DNA from: Acanthococcus lagerstroemiae
Lineage: Eukaryota; Arthropoda; Insecta; Hemiptera; Eriococcidae
DNA length: 64,000 nucleotides
NCBI GenBank assembly: GCA_031841125.1
Contig: CM063106.1
Location: 38,126,001 to 38,190,000, forward strand
Direction of reading: 5' to 3'
Position 1 is the first letter of the stretch. Each line of letters begins with the position of its first letter. A model generated the notes under the pieces. The model saw only the letters and a list, made by a program, of their open reading frames with translations, did no database searches and was not told the origin of the DNA. A program made the position numbers and the translations under genes. Shown here piece by piece: positions 45,325 to 56,049 of this stretch.

Positions 45325-46580
45325 ATAATATTATATATAAATAATATAAATAATTTTTTTAAAGTGCAATTTCTATTAATAAACAAATTTCTGTAATAAT
45401 TAAATACTGCCAAATCAATTAACTAATAATTTTAATTTAATTATTTAAATAATTTTAATTTTAATACTAGGGTACCTATCTAATCCTATTTTAATTAAAA
45501 TTTAATCCTGAAATTTTTTTATTTTATTTAATTTAAATGTTCGGATTCAGAACTGCTCTGTATATATTGCGACATATAAAATCATGAAGGAATATACGTA
45601 TACATTTACAAATATTTGTTTTCAGTTTTCATTCCCCATTTCAAGTAGTCCCGCACGAAGAGCGGGTAGTGGTGCTAGTACATAGATATGTTAAGGAATT
45701 TCAAAATTATGAAAGCATGACACATCCAGGATTTAATGTTTTTCCCGGTAAGGGAAAAATTTTATTTATTTTTTTGATATAATTGCATATTTTCAGTGTT
45801 TTAGAATCATATTTGGAGCATATTTATCAAATTTTCTAAATTTTTATACATATTATTGAACATCCACTACACCATATCCTGAGTGTATTGATTTATTTAT
45901 TTTTTCATTACTTTACTGCACTAGTAAGCGGTAAACATTGGAAAAGATGAAAGTTGTCGGGTGTGACAACACTGTTTGCTAAGATTCTTGGCATACTAGT
46001 ACAGAAAACTCGTTGGAACCAGAGATCTTCAAGGGAGCAAACTACAAACTATAAACTAGAGAGGGCAAGATTTTTTTCATACATTTTAAATATAATTATG
46101 ATTTTTCTCACACCTCCCCCCACCCCCACCTGGACCCAAAAAAACTTATTTCGAATACTAGCAATGTTGCTAATTAGAAATGAGAAAACTGCAACCATTT
46201 TTCTATGTATAACTTCAATATTTTGCATGAGCGATTTTTGTTTTTGATATCTTTATTTAAAATTACTCAGTTTTGCACCAAAAATGCTCAAAGATGAAAA
46301 TATCATTTCTATATTATGTATTTTGATGTTTTGAATACGAATCCGCTCTCGAAAAATCTCCTAGATATCGGAAAACTTCTAAAACGTGAAAAAAGTGTCG
46401 AAAACAGCAATTCTTCATAATTTTAGCTTATGTTATTTTACGTTTATGACTTTTAAATGAGTTTGATAAATATGAGGAACTTTTCAAAATATCAGGAAAA
46501 CGCAGCAATGTGGAAGGAAAAATAAAATTTTGAGATTTTTACCGTTTTCAGTTCTATCTCTTATTTTAAAATACTGTCAA
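45325..46580. other. Unassigned stretch, AT-rich at its left
   Basis: 45325-45540 is nearly pure AT. 45770-45850 has TTGCATATTTTCAGTG and GCATATTTAT phrases like those in the hAT-like element at 19964-20659. A 97-codon frame (45954-46247) is unrecognised. Confidence 0.45.
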
Positions 46581-46783
46581 CTGGGGTAATTTTACACACT
46601 TTTTCATGTTTTTGAAGCTTTGACGCGCTCCAGTAGATTGAAAATGAAGGGGACGGTAGTCATGTTTGGTATTACTGGAAAGAGCATCATCCAGGAAATA
46701 TCTTGATTTAAAAATGAGTACGCTTGCATGCGACCTAGAACAGTTACGAGCCTCTGAAAAAAATGTGTAAAATTATACCATGA
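46581..46783. mobile_element. Possible ~200-bp inverted-repeat element
   Basis: CTGGGGTAATTTTACACACT (46581-46600) pairs imperfectly with AAATGTGTAAAATTATACCA (46761-46780). The body between has no frame. Confidence 0.5.
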
Positions 46784-47238
46784 TGGAGGAACTTGACACA
46801 TTCGAAAGAAATATACGTAAAATACGAAAAGATGTTATGTTACACTGAAACAAAAGTTGAAATTGGTTATCTAATGAAAAATAGTCGAAAACAAATTGTC
46901 TGTGGGTTTTCACAAAACAGCAGCGCTTCAACCAGCACTAAGTATTTGAAACGATGCGATGCAATAAACTACAGTTGGACTTTGAAAAGCGAAACTGATT
47001 CAGATTTGTACAAAAGAAAAAAAGTATCTATTAAAGCATCTTCTAACAAACCACGTTTTTCTCATTGTTACTGAACCTTTACAGTTAAAGTACAAAAAAT
47101 ATTTTAACCTATCGCTTAATTACCATTGTACAGGTTAAAGTAGACCATTCTAACCTTTAATCATGTTTTTCAAAAGTTTAAGTGTAAAATGAAGGAAAAT
47201 TCTGAAATGCTATCCAAAAATGGTTTACAACATTGATA
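46784..47238. other. Unassigned stretch
   Basis: A 93-codon plus frame (46793-47074) with no recognised domain. Nothing else. Confidence 0.4.
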
Positions 47239-47290
47239 GTGGATTTACATTCGAGTCAGTGACATGTCGCCGACTCGAATGTAAATCCAC
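47239..47290. repeat. Perfect 19-bp-arm hairpin
   Basis: GTGGATTTACATTCGAGTC (47239-47257) and GACTCGAATGTAAATCCAC (47272-47290) are exact reverse complements. They are separated by 14 bases that include the palindrome GACATGTC. Confidence 0.95.
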
Positions 47291-47699
47291 CATGAATTCA
47301 GCATAAAAAACAGTTTAAGAATCGTACGTTTAACATGGGTAATTTTGATTGGCTACCAAAAACTAGCATTTTTTATTCTTGTATCAGCAATTGCTTACAT
47401 CTGAATTTCTCAAATCTTCTGGAAACCATTTGTTTCTGAAGCAATTGGCTGGAAAATTGTTTGTGCAAGTATCACAGAGTACGACAGCATAAAAAAATAA
47501 ATTTAAAAAAAAACAAAAAAAACACCAATTTTGATGCGGTTTTCAGTTGCTTTTCAGTAGAATGAAAAGTATGAACTTCGGCCTTTTTTTTCACATTTTT
47601 CGAAACTTTAACATACAATTAAGAAAATTCCTGACGTGCTAGGAAAAAAACGGTTTGCGGTATTGAATTCAGAGTTAAAAATACTTGCAGATTCATATA

Positions 47700-48253
47700 C
47701 AGTAGGCGCCGGTTAATCCGACGCCGGATACTCCGGATTTCCGGTTAATACGGACGAATTGAATATTTCCCGATCGAATTGCATTTTCCCATGTACTTTT
47801 TGCCTTTTAATACGGAAAAAAATCGTTTAATCCGGACATAAAATCAAGTCAAAACTGGTCAAGAGATAAGAATATTCTCCGGTACAATTAATTTCTACCT
47901 CTCTCTCTCGGATTTATTTCTGGTCTTTTCGTGAATGCTGTACCGTGTTGTTGTGAAATGGCGCCTAGAAAACGAACTGATTTTTGAGAGTTGAGCAAAA
48001 AAAAATCACTTTTGTTAAAATACGATCAGCTTCCTGACAGTGTTTCAAAACAAGATGCTGCTTCTCTATTGGGAATATATCGCGAAGTCTACATTGTGGG
48101 AGATGCTGCTTCTATATTGGGAATCGCGAAGTCTACATTGTGGGATTTGCTGAAACGACGATCAGATTTCTTATTTATTTTGCTATAGGAAAAATGGTTA
48201 ATCCGGACAAAAACCTCTCTGCCGAAAGTGTCCGGATTAACCGGTGCCTACTG
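47700..48253. mobile_element. pogo/Tigger-like element, internally deleted
   Basis: The ends CAGTAGGCGCCGGTTAATCC (47700) and GGATTAACCGGTGCCTACTG (ending 48253) are inverted repeats with one mismatch. They are flanked by TA on both sides (47698-47699, 48254-48255), the expected Tc1/mariner-superfamily duplication. At 554 bp the element is far shorter than an autonomous Tigger. It keeps the start of the transposase. TTAATCCGGACA phrases recur inside both ends. Confidence 0.92.
47958..48188 (+). pseudogene. Tigger/pogo transposase N-terminal helix-turn-helix remnant
   Basis: ATG at 47958 opens MAPRKRTDF, followed by TGA at 47985-47987. The frame then reads LSKKKSLLLKYDQLPDSVSK, QDAASLLGI, and later LGIAKSTLWDLLKRRSDF. 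This is the CENP-B/pogo-type N-terminal DNA-binding domain (family pattern: basic start, then KxxLLK, AAxxLGIxxSTL). A direct duplication (48054-48101 and 48102-48145) repeats the recognition-helix region. The rest of the transposase, including the DDE domain, is absent. Confidence 0.85.
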
Positions 48254-49564
48254 TATTTTTATCGTCGAGCAAAAAAAAAGCGAAATTTTGCAGAACAGTG
48301 TTATCAAATTTTTTTATAAATGGCATTGGAGTTAAGAGCTTCATTTCTCCTGTGAGATGTCTAAAAAAAGAGAATTTTGCCAGGGGGCAACGCCCCTGCC
48401 CTTCCCCTGGTTACGGTCTGACACGGTTTCAAGGTAATGAGTCGCACGCTTTTCGCTTTCTCGGTGTACCAATAACCAATACGTATATTATCCGGTACAC
48501 CAAACTGTGTCGCCATAGCTGGTTTCAAGGACGGGATAATCCTCCCTCTTCTTCTCGATCGTCAAAAATACAATCTTTTCATAGAAATTCTCCAAAATAT
48601 TGAAGAAATATTGCTTATCTCACTAGCAAATGAGTGTTTTTAATCACTTTCAAGAGTCAACACCATGAAATCCAGCCCCCACCCCTATATAAGAATTCTG
48701 AACTGAGCCTGCGTGCCGCTGTTTATTTTCTCCTCGTAAAATATGCTTCCGTATATTCGTATCACCGTGGTATTTATTTTAGCACGCGGAAAATATCGGC
48801 GCACGAGATAAATCTTGAAAAATAAAACTAAAATATGAATTTATGGTTCGTGGGAGATAAATTACCTCCCGGATACGGTTCTCGCAATAGAAATCTATCT
48901 GCGAATTAAGCTGTTTTCCTTGCAATTACATTTCGCCTAACAGTTTTCCCACCCAGAATAAATTCTACTTCCGAGCTGAAAATTGTTTTTTTCTCTCTCT
49001 TTTACAGCCGCAATGCTCGTATATTTTGCGCTTCGATTTATCGTAGTTGATTTTTCCGGTTGGTTAGCACGACGATGATTACAACAGAAGAGTATATAGG
49101 TATACATTACGTCAGTAAGGGATGTGGGTACTTCATCAATCTACACTATTGTAAGGCCCGCGACATTTTCAGTAGTGATGGCGGCCTCTCTTGGTGGAGA
49201 CTATAACAGTGATGAATTGGCTGGAACTTACGATGCTGGATGTGGTTCAGTCACGTCCTATATTGGTTCATTAAATCACAATAGTCAAAAAAATACTCGA
49301 TTATTACGATGATGCGAGCTTGGTAAAAGCGTAGGCATAGATTTGAAGCAGGTGTTACAACTTTTTTATCCATTACATGCTATGGACAAAATCGTTTTCA
49401 GTTATTGCGAAAGAAAGAAAAGAAAATCCTAGATCAAAAATGTACCAAAGCAGTTTTTTTTTTTTGAGGGAATGGGAAGACGTCCTCATTTTACAATTTA
49501 ATCGTCAATTTTACTAATTTGACAATTTTAAAGATGAATAATCAAAAATAAAATGTACTCATAT
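48254..49564. other. Unassigned stretch
   Basis: The 119-codon plus frame at 48244-48603 overlaps the Tigger end and has no recognised domain. Nothing else seen. Confidence 0.4.
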
Positions 49565-51290
49565 TTTGTCAATTAAGAAAATGATCCAGGGCTACCCACA
49601 GGGGCAAGTACATACTCCCTCCTCCACTATGGAGCCTAGTGATAGACAGTTTGCTAGAAGAGTTAAATCGTCGAATAATATACACATAAGGTACGGTGGC
49701 GATGTGGCTGTTTTTGTAATTGGCAAATTTCCGGAGACCAACGCGGAGCTGACACAGTGATGACTACGATGTGTGGGAAAATGGTGTACGAAAAAAGGGT
49801 TATCGACAAACCCGGACAAAACTGAGATCACCTTTTTCACTCACAAAAATAAGGGCAAGGAGTTGATAAAGGTGCAATACAAAGGAAGACCGTTAGCTCT
49901 CATAGCAAAGGTGAAGTATTTATGAGTATATCTTGAAGAAAAACTCTCCTGGAGGGATCACGTCTCAGAGAAAATAAAAAAGGGATTAAGGCTCTTTGGG
50001 CTTGCCGTACCTTTATCGGCAGGACCTCCGGACTCTCTCCCAAAATGACGCACTGGATATATACCCGTGCAATACATCCCAGAATCACATATGCAGCAGT
50101 TGTGTGGTGAGGCCGGGTACCAAAGTCAGAAAAGAACTGGACCACCTGAAAGGCTCGCGTGCGTGATGACAACGGAGGCAATGAGAACGGTGCTGACGAA
50201 AGCACTTGAAAGACACTAAACCTGCCACCACTTCACACTGCTATAAAAGCAGCTGCGATAATGGGAACTTATCGTCTGGACCAATCAAACCTTCGAGCTC
50301 AGAAACAGACCACAGACGGATATGGGAGATGGCAGGGACGATAAATAAATGTTTTGGGATGCCGAGGGACAGAATCGAGGTGGAACACTTCTTTGATAAG
50401 TCATACCGTGCACTAATACCTACACGAGAGGCATGCGAAAAGAAATGGCCAAGCATTCAAGGGAAAGAGGAGCATGTGAGGTTTGTAGACGCTTCAAAGA
50501 ATAACCAAGGTGCAGGAATCGGAATCATGAATGCAAAAGGCGCTGACAACTATTCTATGGCACTGGGTGAGGGCGTCACTATACCTTCCAAGCGGAGGTA
50601 ATGGTGATCACGATGGCCACTGATAGAAGCCAGCAGAAGGGCCTTGTTAATAAGCAGAGCTATATCCGTACAGACAGTAAAACGGCTGTTAAGGCACTAT
50701 CGGCACACCAAACTACATCAGGTGAACTGCATTAACAAATTATACACCCTTGCTCGGGAGAACCTTGTCACCTTACTATGGGTACCGGGCGGGGCACTGC
50801 GGCATAAAAGAGAACCTGATCGAGGATAAGCTAGCAACGGAGGGCATTAAAAAAGGAACTGGTAACGCCCAGGCTGTATCTTCATGTAACATACAGCGTC
50901 ATAAAATCCAAGGTGAAGGCTTGGCGAAGTAAGTAGATGGAAATGCACTGGCGGATTGCCAGTGGCATGAAAGTCAGCAAAACACTGATGACGCCCCGGT
51001 AAGTAGATATGATGATTTCCTACTAGGGCTCGACAGAAAATATGCAAGGTTCATGGTCGGACTATAACTGGCTACGGGGCCACAAAACACTTGTGGTATA
51101 AAATAGAAGTAGCGAAAAGCAGCTCCTGTAGGCATGGTAGAGAAGAGGAAGGAACCTAGATTCACACTATATGTCAATGCCCAGCAACGGCCAGGCCAAG
51201 ACGTGACTGGGAATAGAGTATCCAACACCCGGTAAAGTCAAAGAGATAGAACTCAGTAAAATTCTCATTTTGGCTGTAAACGTGAGGCTA
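49565..51290 (+). pseudogene. RT/RNase H polyprotein fragment, many breaks
   Basis: Collected over three frames: GYPQGQVHTPS (RT motif, normally GxPQGxxLSP), LWSLVIDSLLEELNRR, then YGGDVAVFVIGKFPE, where YADD is expected in the catalytic box. It continues KGLSTNPDKTEITFFTHKNK, VKYL-stop-VYLEEKLSWRDH, MTHWIYTRAIHPRITYAAVV, and LNLPPLHTAIKAAAIMGTYR. At 50476-50600 VRFVDASKNNQGAGIGIMNA resembles the start of RNase H (FTDGS...G.G). Near 51130 CRHGREEEGT and ICQCPATARPRRDWE match the C-terminal CxxC...H...C pattern. Loss of one catalytic Asp and many stops show it is dead. Confidence 0.85.
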
Positions 51291-51380
51291 CTAAGCTGAT
51301 CCTTAACGTCAACCTGCGGAAAAGTGGAATGCGTTCGGTGTACATAACACCTCCTGAAACAAATGTAATTGTAATCTAAC
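49565..51380 (+). mobile_element. Decayed I/LOA/R1-like LINE, RT end through RNase H
   Basis: A 5'-truncated non-LTR retrotransposon copy on plus. It carries the palm end of RT, the thumb, an RNase H-like segment and a C-terminal zinc-knuckle-like region, ending about 51380 without a clear poly(A). Presence of RNase H places it in the I group. Assignment among I, LOA and R1 is uncertain. Confidence 0.82.
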
Positions 51381-52179
51381 TGATAATAACTTTTGAAATT
51401 GTCAAGTATAAATATCGAAAAGGATAGATTTTCTCAGCTTAGCGAAATTTTTCGGGGAAAGGCTCGCCTTCTCATCGTCACTTTCTTTTTCGGTATACCC
51501 TTGTCACAAATTCGAAGCAGATGGTGGCATAGGGTAATGGTCGTATTTGAATAAGTACACGAGACATTTTTGAACGGACAAAATAAAAATTTAAGAAAAT
51601 TATTACACTCAGATTTCATTAAAATCGAGTATTTTGTCATCCGACACTTTCAGCAGTCTATCCGCCGATGAGGGAGAAATTCTAGATATGCTTTTCGGTT
51701 TGTTAGCAATGTTCACATTGCGCAGTGACAGGGGGAGGTTTTTTTGTGAAGGTAAAACTTTGGAAATTTAAGCCAATAAACAAAAAATCTCTTGTTTCTC
51801 AAAAATAGAGATAACAAACAAAAAATCTCGAAAAATCTTGTGAATTTCTAAAAATCTTGTAAGTTTTATCTCTGAAATCTCTCATGACGCATTTTCATCT
51901 ACTTGATACCGTTTTTCAATTAATTTTCTTCGAATTTTTAGAAGTACAAATTATAATTTGTACCCCTTCAAATTTCCTAGGCGGAGGAGAAAGTAAAAAT
52001 GTACCCCTGTACCCACATTGCGACGTCACTGATACTGCATACTAGTGAGTACGTAGTGCCTAAAATGATTGTAGCCAAAGGTGCGGATGCATGGGGAAGG
52101 CAAGGAGCGATTGCCCCTCCCAAAGAGAAAAATTTTAAGTGAAAATGCTTCCCTAGTGTCGGAGTTTTACAGTCTCAAA
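51381..52179. other. Unassigned stretch
   Basis: AT-rich with ATCTTGTGAATTTCT-like phrases near 51790-51880. No gene recognised. Confidence 0.4.
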
Positions 52180-53420
52180 CAAGGCAGCTAATATTTTTAA
52201 GTCTGAGCAAATTCTAAAAAATATGAAAAAGTCTGAAAAATTCATTACAGAGACTTGAATACATTTTCAAAAGTTTTAACTCAGTTTTTAAAAGTCTTGG
52301 AGAAGTGTAATGAGTTTCAGGTCTTGAAGAGTTCGGATGGAGTTCGGATAAGTCCCAAAGAATCTTTCACCGGACTAGAACAGCCATAAAGAGACTTCAA
52401 TGAGTCTAGAATAGTCAGTAAGTTCTGAACAAGAGCCTTAAATATCGTAAAAAGCTGTGAGAGGTCTAACAAGTCCTGACCATGTGTTCAGAGTCATAAT
52501 GTGAGTTTCAAGTCTTGAACAAGTTTGGAATACCTCTCAAAGAATCTTAAGCCTATCTGAGAGCAGCGGCGAAACTATAGGGGAGTGTGGAGGGTTGACA
52601 CCCCCCCCCAATAATTTGGCAGTCGGCAAATTATGAAACTGTTCATTTGAATTTTTCATTTTTTATGAATGTTTGCCTGTTTTTTATTTTGATTTTTTCA
52701 ATTAAAAAATATTTTGATCACAAATCGGCAAATTTTTAATTTTTTTTAAATTTTGTCGTCAAATTTTTAGTTTTCAAAAAGTATTTGTCGGCAAATTTTT
52801 CTTCACCTCCCCAAACTGAAAGTCAAATTTCGTTTCTGAAAATGGAGTACCCTGGACTCCAGTCAGAGAATAGTCAGTCAGAAGCCGAGAGTTTCAAGCT
52901 GAGTATCGAAAGTTATCTGAAAGGTTGAAACAAAGCTGAAATATGGAAGACATTTCCAAAATCTGAAAGTCGGTAGCAAAAGTTGAATTTCGAATTTCAA
53001 TGACTATTCGGTTTTTACTAGATCCTCTGTTTGACCTAGAGCCTGAAATTTAAGGAAGTTGAACATTTTGTTAAAATCTAAAAGTTGAAAGCAAAAGACT
53101 TATTTTCCAAAGTCACAAACTGAATCTGATAGCAAATGTTCTATTGTTCAATTTTCGGGCGTTGGTTCAGGTGAATATAAGAAGGAAATTTAGTCTGGAA
53201 CAAAAGTCAAAACTCCATGTGTTTTTTCCATACGAATGAAAAGGAGCCTGTGGCACGGATTCCCCTGATCCGATCGACCAGAAACAAAATTTTGTCGGCA
53301 AATTTTCCTTCTCCACCACCCTAAACTGAAAGTCAAGTTCCGCCTCTGTCTGAGAGGCTCTAGAATATTCTTTAAAAAGTACTGAAGAATCTTAGAGCTA
53401 GTTTTTTAAGGGCGGCAGCA
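52180..53420. repeat. AGTCTTGAA-rich degenerate repeat, split by a hAT-like element
   Basis: 52180-52563 and 53357-53420 share the texture of 2640-3290 (AAGTCTTGAACAAGTTT, CTCAAAGAATCTTAA). Removing 52564-53356 rejoins the repeat in a consistent order. Confidence 0.6.
52564..53348. mobile_element. hAT-like non-autonomous element with perfect 8-bp target duplication
   Basis: It starts CAGCGGCGAAACT and ends AAGTTCCGCCTCTG. Both flanks are TCTGAGAG (52556-52563 and 53349-53356). The 785-bp interior has no transposase. It contains two direct copies of GTCGGCAAATTTTYCTTC followed by AAACTGAAAGTCAA (about 52790-52830 and 53294-53340). A truncated relative lies at 40925-41159. Confidence 0.9.
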
Positions 53421-56049
53421 TCTCCCTCCTGATGAGAAAAAATTAAACGGCATTGCAGTAAACGTCTTACACTTATACATACTAACCTCTGTAAATTTAA
53501 GGCGGTCCTTTTATTTTCAACTTTTGATTTTGTACTGTGGCACCCCCCCCCCCCTCAAAATCGGTTCTATATATTTAACACGTTATTTGCAAATTTTGAA
53601 TAAAAGCGGTCAAAGGTAACTCGTGCTTCAAAGGAGTTCAAGTTTTTTGGGGAATTAACATAGCTTTGGCGAATCTGAAATTCTCTGGACCCCTTTCTCA
53701 TAAGACTAAATTTTTTTGTTTGGCAGGAAATTTTAAGGGTCGCTAAATCCATTTATCGAGTTCTCCCCTTCCCCTTCAACCCGCAAGCTCCACAAGAAGT
53801 TTGAAAATGAGAAAACTTGAAAATTAGCCTCTATTGAGGAAATATGATTAAAAGTATAAGGAAAATATTCTAGATGTGGGTTCAGTGACTTTCAGAACCA
53901 TCATTACAAAAGATATATCATGGGGAGACTCCAGTAGCTATAAAAACTTAGATTTTTAAAGTCAACGTCAAGTCTTAAAAGAACTTCAACCACTTTCAGA
54001 TTTGGGTTATAACTGACTGATTTTGCTAAAATTGTACAAAAGCAAACATTTTAATGAAAACATGTGAGCGATCTCGAAGGTGCTGCAACCAAAAAGTGAA
54101 TTTTCTTCATAAAGAGTAAATACAAACCACTCTAATGTACACGAGGAGTGCTTTTCCAAAACGCATTGACATTTTTCTACATGGTCCAGGAAGCATCAAA
54201 AATTCTTGACAAATCTCATTTTTTTCCCGTCTGATTTTGTGCGAGAATTAGCTTCAACCTCAACGGATACGTTTCAGAAATTTTATTGACAAAACTATAA
54301 TATTCGCGAAAATAGCTGAAGAAAAATTCAAAAACAGTAGGTACTTACTACGTTTTCGAATTAAAATACATACAGAATAGAGTTACACTTTGGAAATGAG
54401 TTCCTTCATTAGTTAATATTGTGATAATATGAAGAAAAATGATATTTGGGTAATTCGACGAAGACATATTGATTTGGTGGTTTCATCACCCAATTCCGAA
54501 AACAGAGAAACAAACGAACAAAATGAAATTGAAACTTTTCGGAAATGAGCTCCCTCATCAGCATGAAGGAAAATGATTTTTGCAATTGACAAAGAGACAT
54601 TGGTAGGAGGTTCTATTACTCGATGCGGAAAAAAGAAAGAAGAAAGGGGCAAAACAAGAAAAATGCGAACACAAAAAGTCACGAGAATGCAGTGTTAGTT
54701 CTAAGAGAGGAACCAGAGAGATCGTAGTTTTTCTTGTTTCGAGTTTGCATTAAAAAAGGTTGACCTCTTTGGTCAACCATCTTGCTAATATCCAAGTTAC
54801 CACCATTGACACGATTTTATAAAATGTTAATAATTATGCGGATATTAAGTTACATGTTATATTATTTCATGAGATGAAACTTGACACAAAAACGTGCTTG
54901 CCGGTAAGAATGAACGCGCGAAAAGATCACCATTTTCTTAAGTTTCAACAGGGTGCTTTTGCAGAACTCGATCTCTGCACACGTAACTAATTATCTTGTT
55001 CAACAAGATACGTGTGCAAGGGAAAACAAAAGAAGAAAACCAATTACTTCGGGGAGCATTCATGTTACATGATGTGGCTTGTGACTTAGTGTGTTAGTTA
55101 ACAGAAATGTAATTAAGAGGTCAAGAAACTTTGCGACGAATTTCCGCGTCAACCTCTGAAATTAAAACGACGGTTCCGGGATGACATTTTTGTCGCAAGT
55201 TTTATTGGCCACATGTGAAATTAACGAGGAGCCTTTTGTTCTCACAACGCGTATTTCGCATCAATTAAATATTACTCGGCATTATAAAGAATAATTTTTT
55301 TCATCCCAAGCCGGTTGGAGATGAGACCAAAAAACAGAATTAGTTATGGGGATGTTCGTTAAAGAGAGTAAATATTCTTCTTTGTGGACAAAGTTCTGTG
55401 AAATAAGACTTAGAAATTCGTACATTGGAGTTCGAGAGAATTCCAACAAAAATACATTCCTAATACGTCAAAACTTACTTTGTGATGCGAACAATTGTGC
55501 TCGAAAGACCACAATCAAAAGTGGGCTAAACGTTTATGAAAATAGGAATTTTCCTCACCATTTCATAAGATTCTATGTACATACTTAGTATCTCAAACTT
55601 TCATAAGATGTTGGAAAAACTTGCTATGGAAATCATTTGAACTATCTAACGAATTTTCAGCAAAGATTTCGAGATATTCAAGTCAACTTTCATAAAAATA
55701 CAGCTAGTTATCCTTGTATATCTATTATATATAGCGTACGTTTTGATCGATGATCTCTGTGCAGACTGAACGGATTGCCTTCAACAATGTTTCAAATGAA
55801 AGTCTGAGTTCCCGAGAAGGTTTATGACAAACAATATTGCGGAAAAGTTCATTCCTTCAGCTGTAATAAAAGCTTTAAAGTTGTTTTGTCTCTGTGTGTA
55901 TGTGTGAGTGTTCCGCGCGCTTACCCCGGCATTGTAAACGCGTGTTAGTGTGATCAGTGTGACCAGTAAGAAGTATTTTATATAACACATCGTGAATATA
56001 GAACGATCAGGGTTTCTTTCATCTAAAAGCGTCTCAGTGTACATACTGC
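53421..56049. other. Unassigned region
   Basis: Two partly similar segments at about 54395-54500 and 54535-54620 (GAAATGAGYTCCYTCATYAG, then GAAGRAAAATGATWTT) form a diverged tandem pair of about 145 bp. Otherwise nothing recognised. Confidence 0.45.
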
